Below, one piece after another: positions 58,837 through 64,000 of a stretch of 64,000 nucleotides of DNA. How positions within the stretch are numbered: position 1 is the stretch's first letter; every line of letters begins with the position of its first letter. Under the pieces are notes generated by a model that saw nothing but the letters and a program-made list of their open reading frames with translations, did not search any database and was not told the origin of the DNA. Made by a program: the position numbers and the translations under genes. The DNA is from Bacteroidales bacterium (lineage in GTDB: Bacteria > Bacteroidota > Bacteroidia > Bacteroidales > ML635J-15). The stretch lies in contig JAFZWY010000029.1 of NCBI GenBank assembly GCA_017617125.1, forward strand, positions 114,276 through 178,275. The letters run 5' to 3'.

Positions 58837-59232
58837 TTAATTGCAATGGTGGTGGTCGCAGCTGTGTTCACAACCGTCGTGGTGGTGGCTGCAACATTCA
58901 CCTTGCGCGTAAATTTTACCATTGAGGAAGTTGAGCACGACTTCGCTTGTCGGACCGCAGCATCCGTTGAAAACGCCGATTCCGCTCGATTCGAGCATTG
59001 CTACTGCGCCTCCGCCGATTCCGCCTGCAAGCATCACATCTATTTCCTTCTCGAGGAAAGTGTGGATAATGTTGGACTTGCATCCGCAACCTTCGGGCGA
59101 ATCGAGTTTTTCCTTGCTGATTATGGTCTTTGTTTCATCGTCAACCTTGAATATTGTGAAATATTCGCAGTGTCCGAAGTGTTCGTCAACCATGTCGCCT
59201 TCCCTTGTAGGTATTGCTATGTTGAAAATCAT
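58837..59232 (-). CDS. NifX/NifB-type (dinitrogenase cofactor fold) protein with His/Cys tail
   Basis: 131 residues: a dinitrogenase iron-molybdenum cofactor biosynthesis fold (IFNIAIPTREGDMVDEHFGH, EKEIDVMLAGGIGGGAVAML, GIGVFNGCCG) and a C-terminal tail of CCSHHHDGCEHSCDHHHCN, which should bind metals. Family members carry labile Fe-S or metal clusters. No nitrogenase is present, so it is more likely an iron or copper/zinc carrier. It lies between ferritin and reverse rubrerythrin genes. Confidence 0.85.
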   Translation of the reverse strand: MIFNIAIPTREGDMVDEHFGHCEYFTIFKVDDETKTIISKEKLDSPEGCGCKSNIIHTFLEKEIDVMLAGGIGGGAVAMLESSGIGVFNGCCGPTSEVVLNFLNGKIYAQGECCSHHHDGCEHSCDHHHCN

Positions 59233-59243
59233 TTCCTGCTGTT

Positions 59244-59756
59244 TTAGTCGAGTACTAATGATGGAGTGTTATAGGTTCTGCCAGCGAGTTCCTGGTCGAG
59301 CATATACAATGCGCGAGCATCACCGCCGAAAAGTTCCATCTTGCTGATAAGGTCGTTAGCGTTCTTTTCTTCTTCGCCCTGTTCCTTGATGAACCACTGG
59401 AGAAGTTCCATTGTTCTGTAGTCCTTTGCCTTTGCAGCTTCAGCGTAGATGTTGTCGATGAGCGAGGTAACATACTTTTCGTGTTTCAAAGCTTCCTTCA
59501 GCGGATCCATGAAAGTCTTGTACTTCTTGTCCGGCTGGTCAATTGCAAGCAATTTAACTTTTTCACCGTTGTTGTGGAGGTACTGGTAGAACAACATTGC
59601 GTGGTCGCGTTCTTCCTGAGCCTGAACCTTGTACCAGTTTGCGAAACCAGCAAGACCCTTTGATTCGAAGAAGTTCGACATGTCAAGGTAAAGGTATCCA
59701 GAGTACAATTCCTTGTTTATCTGTGTGTTGATTAATTCTGAAACTTTTTTGTTCAT
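59244..59756 (-). CDS. ftnA: Bacterial non-haem ferritin
   Basis: 170 residues, four-helix-bundle ferritin that oxidises and stores iron. Ferroxidase residues Glu16, Glu49 and His52 (EERDHAMLF) and later Glu/Gln in FIKEQGEEEKNA are visible. Sits 28 bases after the rubredoxin-flavin reductase gene and 11 before the NifX-like gene; storing Fe2+ limits Fenton chemistry. Confidence 0.95.
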   Translation of the reverse strand: MNKKVSELINTQINKELYSGYLYLDMSNFFESKGLAGFANWYKVQAQEERDHAMLFYQYLHNNGEKVKLLAIDQPDKKYKTFMDPLKEALKHEKYVTSLIDNIYAEAAKAKDYRTMELLQWFIKEQGEEEKNANDLISKMELFGGDARALYMLDQELAGRTYNTPSLVLD

Positions 59757-59784
59757 GATATTTTCCTTTCTATTTTAATTGTTA

Positions 59785-60396
59785 CTATTCTATTGTTATT
59801 TTTTCAAAGTCTGCAGCACCATGTTTGCACCACGGACAGATGAAATCTGCAGGAAGTTCCTCGCCTTCATAAACATAACCGCAAACCTTGCATCTCCAGC
59901 CGACCTTTACCGATGGTTCTGGCTTGGGTTTGATGTTTTTCTGGTAGTACGAATATGTTACCGATTCTACTTCCGACAAAACCTGCTTTTCGGTGATTTC
60001 GGCAATAAAGATGCTGTGTGTGCCACAGTCAACTACCGATTTTACTGCGCCAGAAATGAAGGCGTTTGTGTATTTGGGAATGTAGTACAGTCCGTTTTCG
60101 CTACGGCGTACAGCATCGCATTTCTCAAATTTGTTCACATCGCGACCACTCTGGAATCCGAAATGGCTTATTACATTCATCGGAACTTCCTTTGTCAGGA
60201 TTGAGACATTCAACAAGTTGGTTCTCAGAATCATGTCGTGTGTGAAGTTCTTCTTGTTCATGCTTACGGCGATGGTCTGTGGGCTTGCGCTTGAAACCTG
60301 TATTACCGAGTTGCTTATGCATCCGTTGTCCTTTTCGCCTTCGCGTGCTGTTATTACGAACAGTCCGTATTCGATATTATATAGTGCGTCGCCCAT
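59785..60396 (-). CDS. High-molecular-weight rubredoxin (flavin reductase-rubredoxin fusion)
   Basis: 203 residues: flavin reductase-like FMN domain (about 1-150; GLFVITAREGEKDNGCISN, MNKKNFTHDMILRTN) fused to a rubredoxin with Cys169, Cys172, Cys187, Cys190. In Moorella this fusion (Hrb) passes electrons from NADH to the flavodiiron protein FprA. The FprA-type gene is next door, with its own rubredoxin. First gene of the ferritin-NifX-rubrerythrin operon. Confidence 0.9.
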   Translation of the reverse strand: MGDALYNIEYGLFVITAREGEKDNGCISNSVIQVSSASPQTIAVSMNKKNFTHDMILRTNLLNVSILTKEVPMNVISHFGFQSGRDVNKFEKCDAVRRSENGLYYIPKYTNAFISGAVKSVVDCGTHSIFIAEITEKQVLSEVESVTYSYYQKNIKPKPEPSVKVGWRCKVCGYVYEGEELPADFICPWCKHGAADFEKITIE

Positions 60397-60427
60397 TTGC
60401 TTCTCTCTTTTTTATTATGACAAGGTG

Positions 60428-60459
60428 CAAATTTAAACAAATTTTATTTATAAAACAAG
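60428..60459 (-). promoter_or_regulatory. Promoter of the Hrb-ferritin-NifX-rubrerythrin operon
   Basis: On the minus strand CTTG (60456-60459), a 20-base spacer and TAAATTTG (60428-60435), 31 bases before the ATG. Confidence 0.65.
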
Positions 60460-60522
60460 AATAAGTTTTGGAGATTTTGTGATAAATAATTGTTCTTATA
60501 TAATTCTCAATCACACAACATG

Positions 60523-60559
60523 AAACAAGGCGCAACCATTCCCGATTACGCCTTGTTTT
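60523..60559 (-). terminator. Hairpin after the rubredoxin gene
   Basis: AAACAAGGCG (60523-60532) and CGCCTTGTTT (60549-60558) pair around a 16-base loop; the following T-run is weak, so it could be a terminator or an mRNA stabiliser. It separates the two oxygen-defence operons. Confidence 0.6.
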
Positions 60560-60579
60560 CATTCTAAAGTTTTTAAAGT

Positions 60580-60738
60580 TTATTCTTCTTCAAAATCTTC
60601 TTTTCCAACACCACAGAGTGGGCAAGTCCAGTCGTCTGGAAGGTCTTCGAATGCGGTTCCTGGTGCTATTCCGTGTTCCGGATCACCTACTGCTGGGTCG
60701 TAAACGTGCTTGCAAATTGTGCATACATACTTTTTCAT
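60580..60738 (-). CDS. Rubredoxin
   Basis: 52-residue protein, not more than a single iron centre: [16 protein letters not shown] and [17 protein letters not shown] give the four cysteines (two CxxC pairs at 6/9 and 39/42). It has the complete rubredoxin core and an acidic end. It transfers electrons to the flavodiiron protein encoded 25 bases upstream in the same operon. Confidence 0.96.
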   Translation of the reverse strand: MKKYVCTICKHVYDPAVGDPEHGIAPGTAFEDLPDDWTCPLCGVGKEDFEEE

Positions 60739-60763
60739 ATCACTTAAGTTTTTGGTTAATAAT

Positions 60764-61960
60764 CTATTTGCTTAAAATTTCACTTACAAACTTGTCAACG
60801 CTGTCCGACTGGTCTTCACGCAGTGCCGACTTGATTGTCAACGTGTTGTCGGTGATGACATTGTTGTTGAATGCCAGCATTTCACGCATCTGCTTGCCTG
60901 CGGTCGGCGCCCATGTGCCGTTTTCGGCAATGGCGAAAACTCGGTTCTGCAGGTTGTGCGATTTCATCTCGTCGATGAAAATCTTTACTGGCGTGTAAAT
61001 CTCGGCATTGTAGGTGGAGGAGAGGATTACTATCCTGCGGCACCTGAAGGCTTCGGAAAGCAGATATGACGGGTGGGTAACCGATGCGTCGTACATTGCA
61101 ATGTTTTTCTGTCCTGCTTCGGCAAGGCGCGATGCAACTACGTTTGCTGCCGATTCGGTGTGTCCGTACAGCGAGCCGTATATTATTAATATGGTGTCGT
61201 CTTCGGCTTCGTAGCGGCTCCATTTGTCGTACTTGTCGACAAAATAGCCGATGTTTTCGCGCCAGATTGGTCCGTGAAGCGGGCATATCATGTTGATTTC
61301 GAGTATAGATGCCTTTTTCAATAGGTTTTGTACTTGAACACCGTATTTGCCTACGATGTTGGTGTAGTAGCGGCGAGCTTCGTCAAGCCAGTCGCGGTCG
61401 AAGTTGACTTCATCGGCAAAAAGGTTGCCGTTGAGTGCCTTGAAAGTTCCAAATGCATCGGCTGAGAACAATGTCTTGGTGGTAATGTCGTAGCTTACAA
61501 TTACTTCTGGCCAGTGAACCATAGGAGCTGTGCAGAAGGTGAACTCGTGCTTGCCGAAACTCATCTTGTCGCCTTCCTTTACGGTGATGAAGCGTTCGGC
61601 GGCAATGCAGTCGAAGAACTGCAGAATCATCTTTTGTGCCTGAGCACTGCAGATGATTTTTGCTTCGGGGTATTCGTATGCCACGCGGCAAAGCAACGAA
61701 CTATGGTCTGGTTCTACGTGATTTACAATTATATAGTCGAGTTTTTCGTTGTCGCCAACCAGCGAATATAGATTCTCGAAGAATTGATCCGAAATGGAGT
61801 TGTCGGATGTGTCAATCAGCACATTCTTTTCATCCTTCAGGACGTATGCGTTGTAAGATACACCTTCAGGAACTGGCATTATGTTTTCAAATAGGTTTAT
61901 TCTGCGGTCGCTTGCACCAATCCAGTACAAATCTTCGCCAATTTTTCTTGCGTTGTTCAT
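60764..61960 (-). CDS. Flavodiiron protein (FprA-type, O2/NO reductase)
   Basis: 398 residues: metallo-beta-lactamase-like diiron domain with the complete ligand set His81, Glu83, Asp85, His86 (HVEPDHSS), His149, Asp168, His229 (CPLHGPIW), followed by a flavodoxin domain with the FMN loop [10 protein letters not shown] at 261-270. Reduces O2 to water or NO to N2O, protecting anaerobes. Fully canonical ligands. Followed after 25 bases by a rubredoxin gene; promoter at 61984-62016. Confidence 0.96.
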   Translation of the reverse strand: MNNARKIGEDLYWIGASDRRINLFENIMPVPEGVSYNAYVLKDEKNVLIDTSDNSISDQFFENLYSLVGDNEKLDYIIVNHVEPDHSSLLCRVAYEYPEAKIICSAQAQKMILQFFDCIAAERFITVKEGDKMSFGKHEFTFCTAPMVHWPEVIVSYDITTKTLFSADAFGTFKALNGNLFADEVNFDRDWLDEARRYYTNIVGKYGVQVQNLLKKASILEINMICPLHGPIWRENIGYFVDKYDKWSRYEAEDDTILIIYGSLYGHTESAANVVASRLAEAGQKNIAMYDASVTHPSYLLSEAFRCRRIVILSSTYNAEIYTPVKIFIDEMKSHNLQNRVFAIAENGTWAPTAGKQMREMLAFNNNVITDNTLTIKSALREDQSDSVDKFVSEILSK

Positions 61961-61983
61961 TTCGTATGTGTTTTTATCGTAGG

Positions 61984-62016
61984 CAAAGTTAATGTTTTAA
62001 TAGAATGATTGACAAA
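61984..62016 (-). promoter_or_regulatory. Promoter of the flavodiiron-rubredoxin operon
   Basis: On the minus strand TTTG (62013-62016), a 21-base spacer and TAACTTTG (61984-61991), 23 bases before the ATG. Confidence 0.7.
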
Positions 62017-62176
62017 AAGTTTTCAACAATTTTTTGAGATTGTTGAGACGCAAGGCCTTGCGATTGTATGGTGTGATTTTAATGATTTGTGGTGATTATA
62101 TTATTGATATATAGTGGATTAATAAATGTTACATTCAACATTTTTGAAAAAAATGATTGGCGAGAGGATTTTTTAG

Positions 62177-62184
62177 TAAATTTG
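62177..62184 (+). promoter_or_regulatory. Promoter -7 element (TAAATTTG) of the MFS transporter
   Basis: TAAATTTG 30 bases before the ATG at 62215; -33 element not clear. Confidence 0.5.
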
Positions 62185-62214
62185 CGGTCAGATAATTTTA
62201 AATAGAAAATAGAT

Positions 62215-63852
62215 ATGTCAGAAAAACTTACATTGAGAGACAATGCGACCATGCGCTGGCTTGCATTGCTGTTGTTGGCTCTGGCGATGTTCTGTTCATA
62301 CATCTTTATGGACATATTGTCGCCGATTAAGGACTTGATGCAGGACACCCGTGGTTGGGACAGTGCTTCGTTTGGCAGAATGCAGGGAGCTGAGGTTTTC
62401 CTCAACGTATATGTATTTTTCCTCATTTTTGCTGGTATCATCCTCGACAAGATGGGTGTACGTTTCACTGCTGTACTTTCGGGTGCTGTAATGTTGATAG
62501 GTGGTTTCATAAAGTACTATGCTGTTAGCGAGAGCTTTATCGGTACCGGTCTTGAAGAGTGGTTCACCAATCATCTTAACTGGGATGGCGAATTTCCTAT
62601 TATAGGTACTATCTTCCCGTTTGCTGAAGGTATGCCGGCATCTGCAAAACTTGCTGCAATAGGCTTCATGCTTTTCGGTTGCGGTTGTGAAATGGCTGGT
62701 ATTACTGTAAGCCGTGGTATTGTAAAATGGTTCAAGGGCCGCGAAACAGCTTTGGCTATGGGTTCGGAAATGGCTCTTGCACGTCTCGGTGTTGCAACCT
62801 GTATGATTTTCTCACCGTATTTTGCAAAACTCGGTGGCGAAATTCATGTAGATAACGCTGTAAAATTCGGTGTTGTACTGCTTTGCATTGCCTTGATGAT
62901 GTTCATTGTATATTTCTTCATGGATAAGAAACTTGATGCTCAGACTGGTGAAGCAGAAGAAAAGGACGATCCGTTTAAGTTTAAAGATTTGGGTAAGATT
63001 TTCACAAGCTTAGGCTTCTGGCTAGTAGCTTTGCTTTGCGTACTTTACTACTCGGCAATCTTCCCATTCCAGAAATATGCTGTTAATATGCTTCAGTGCA
63101 ACCTTACTTTGAACCCCGCAGATGCAAGTACATATTGGGGCGGTAGTACAGAGGCATTCCCGATATCTGTAACAATCGTTCAGTATATTATAATGTTGAT
63201 TGTGGCTATCTGCTCATTTGCAAGTAACTTCTCAAAGAAAAAAGGTTTGAAGTTCGGTTTGATGGGATTCGCTGTTATCGCATTGATAGTTTACTGCTAC
63301 ATGGGTTACATGAGAGGTACTGCTGAGACCATTTTCGCAGTATTCCCATTGTTGGCTGTAGCAATCACTCCTATACTTGGTAACTATGTTGACCATAAGG
63401 GTAAGGCTGCAACAATGCTTATGCTCGGTTCTATATTGCTCGTAATCTGCCACCTTACTTTCGCTTTCATCCTTCCGATGTTCAAGGGTAGCGCAGTTGG
63501 TGGTACTATAATCGCTTACGTAACCATCCTCGTACTCGGAGCTTCGTTCTCGTTGGTACCTGCTGCTTTGTGGCCAAGCGTTCCAAAGTTGGTTGACGAA
63601 AAGATTATCGGTTCGGCTTACGCTGCAATATTCTGGATTCAGAATATAGGTCTTGGTTTGTTCCCAGCTCTTATCGGTTTGGTTCTCAACGGAACCAACG
63701 CTGAAGGTACAGCTGCTCATGAGCTTGACTACACTTGGGCTCTTATCATGCTTGCTGCACTTGGTATTGCTGCATTGCTTATTTCGATATACCTTAAGGC
63801 TGTTGACAAGAAAAAAGGTTATGGCCTTGAACAGCCGAACATTAAAGAATAA
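62215..63852 (+). CDS. MFS transporter (resembles MFSD1-type carriers)
   Basis: 545 residues with about 12 membrane helices. The N-terminal half shows MFS motif A between helices 2 and 3 as GIILDKMGVRFT, and an unusual loop of about 45 residues after helix 3 (NHLNWDGEFPIIGTIFPFAEG). The C-terminal half has GNYVDHKGKAATMLM as the second motif A. Overall arrangement resembles MFSD1-like transporters, which move dipeptides in animals; the substrate here is unknown. Single-gene unit ended by a strong terminator. Confidence 0.8.
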   Translation: MSEKLTLRDNATMRWLALLLLALAMFCSYIFMDILSPIKDLMQDTRGWDSASFGRMQGAEVFLNVYVFFLIFAGIILDKMGVRFTAVLSGAVMLIGGFIKYYAVSESFIGTGLEEWFTNHLNWDGEFPIIGTIFPFAEGMPASAKLAAIGFMLFGCGCEMAGITVSRGIVKWFKGRETALAMGSEMALARLGVATCMIFSPYFAKLGGEIHVDNAVKFGVVLLCIALMMFIVYFFMDKKLDAQTGEAEEKDDPFKFKDLGKIFTSLGFWLVALLCVLYYSAIFPFQKYAVNMLQCNLTLNPADASTYWGGSTEAFPISVTIVQYIIMLIVAICSFASNFSKKKGLKFGLMGFAVIALIVYCYMGYMRGTAETIFAVFPLLAVAITPILGNYVDHKGKAATMLMLGSILLVICHLTFAFILPMFKGSAVGGTIIAYVTILVLGASFSLVPAALWPSVPKLVDEKIIGSAYAAIFWIQNIGLGLFPALIGLVLNGTNAEGTAAHELDYTWALIMLAALGIAALLISIYLKAVDKKKGYGLEQPNIKE

Positions 63853-63914
63853 TGTTATCGTGACTAGTCCTAAATAACCGTTACAGGTTTTTACGGGACA
63901 AAGATACAATTAAA

Positions 63915-63950
63915 TACACTGTCGGATATCCGACAGTGTATTTTTATTTT
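63915..63950 (+). terminator. Intrinsic terminator of the MFS transporter
   Basis: TACACTGTCGGAT and its complement form a perfect 13-pair palindrome (63915-63940) followed by TTTTTATTTT. Confidence 0.88.
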
Positions 63951-64000
63951 CCTTTTTATAAGTTTTCATTTTCACTTCGCGCTGATTGTGCATAAATTCA

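Noticed and set aside
58837..59232. A nitrogen fixation gene
   Set aside because: No nif structural gene or NifB radical domain is near; only the NifX-type fold is present, which is also found in non-fixing anaerobes.

Overview
The window looks like chromosomal DNA of a strictly anaerobic member of the Bacteroidales (Bacteroidota). Support comes from secreted proteins with type IX secretion (T9SS) C-terminal sorting domains, a PorE-like TPR/propeller/OmpA protein, the Bacteroidota promoter pattern TTTG-N19-21-TAnnTTTG before many genes, TlpA-like thioredoxins and DUF2723 glycosyltransferases, and a large rubredoxin/flavodiiron/reverse-rubrerythrin set. No rRNA, phage, insertion sequence or CRISPR array is visible; a genus cannot be assigned from this stretch.

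Layout. 1-261 is the 3' end of a FISUMP-type surface protein. 402-5394 (+) is a tight five-gene run: DEAD-box helicase, pyrK, pyrD, a secreted protein of the family often mislabelled asparagine synthetase B, and a secreted barrel-like protein. 5396-14446 (-) carries a lipid kinase, sufS, a T9SS-sorted Omp28-like protein, a CarboxypepD_reg-like protein, a sugar aminotransferase, a 56-residue small protein and the PorE-like protein, followed by tRNA-Phe. 14801-25425 holds an M16 peptidase and O-methyltransferase, a membrane protein, typA (-), fsa and tsaC, then a large Ig-repeat T9SS protein overlapping ftsX by one base and a cupin. 25637-30474 (-) holds trxA-sufE-sufT, rpsF-rpsR-rplI, and a PiT phosphate transporter with its DUF47 partner. 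30461-38743 (-) holds a DUF2723 GT-C enzyme, two overlapping TlpA-like proteins and an LtaS-type sulfatase. tRNA-Arg and two UPF0104 membrane proteins follow, with rsmA divergent. 41761-43801 is a CHASE2 protein overlapping a secreted FecR-like protein by 77 bp. 43972-47505 is a compact bifunctional nuclease, nucleoside permease, unknown, thyA, folA operon. 47712-54934 is a looser accessory stretch (CPBP protease, DUF805, MNT-HEPN pair, a TMTC-like GT-C/TPR protein). 54945-58146 has smpB, plsY and pepO. 58212-61960 is an O2/peroxide defence block, and an MFS transporter closes the window.

The most notable signals are: (1) families of degenerate short-word repeats that begin within a few bases after stop codons, in the same orientation as the upstream gene, plus three unrelated palindromic elements; (2) the CHASE2/FecR-like overlapping pair; (3) bacterial relatives of both eukaryotic O-mannosyltransferase families TMEM260 and TMTC in the same window as an Ig-repeat protein rich in the Bacteroides O-glycosylation motif; (4) a two-operon oxygen-defence block linking a flavodiiron protein, two types of rubredoxin donor, ferritin, a His/Cys-tailed NifX-like protein and reverse rubrerythrin. 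Several starts were moved downstream of the longest reading frame because the promoter -7 element lies inside the longer version.
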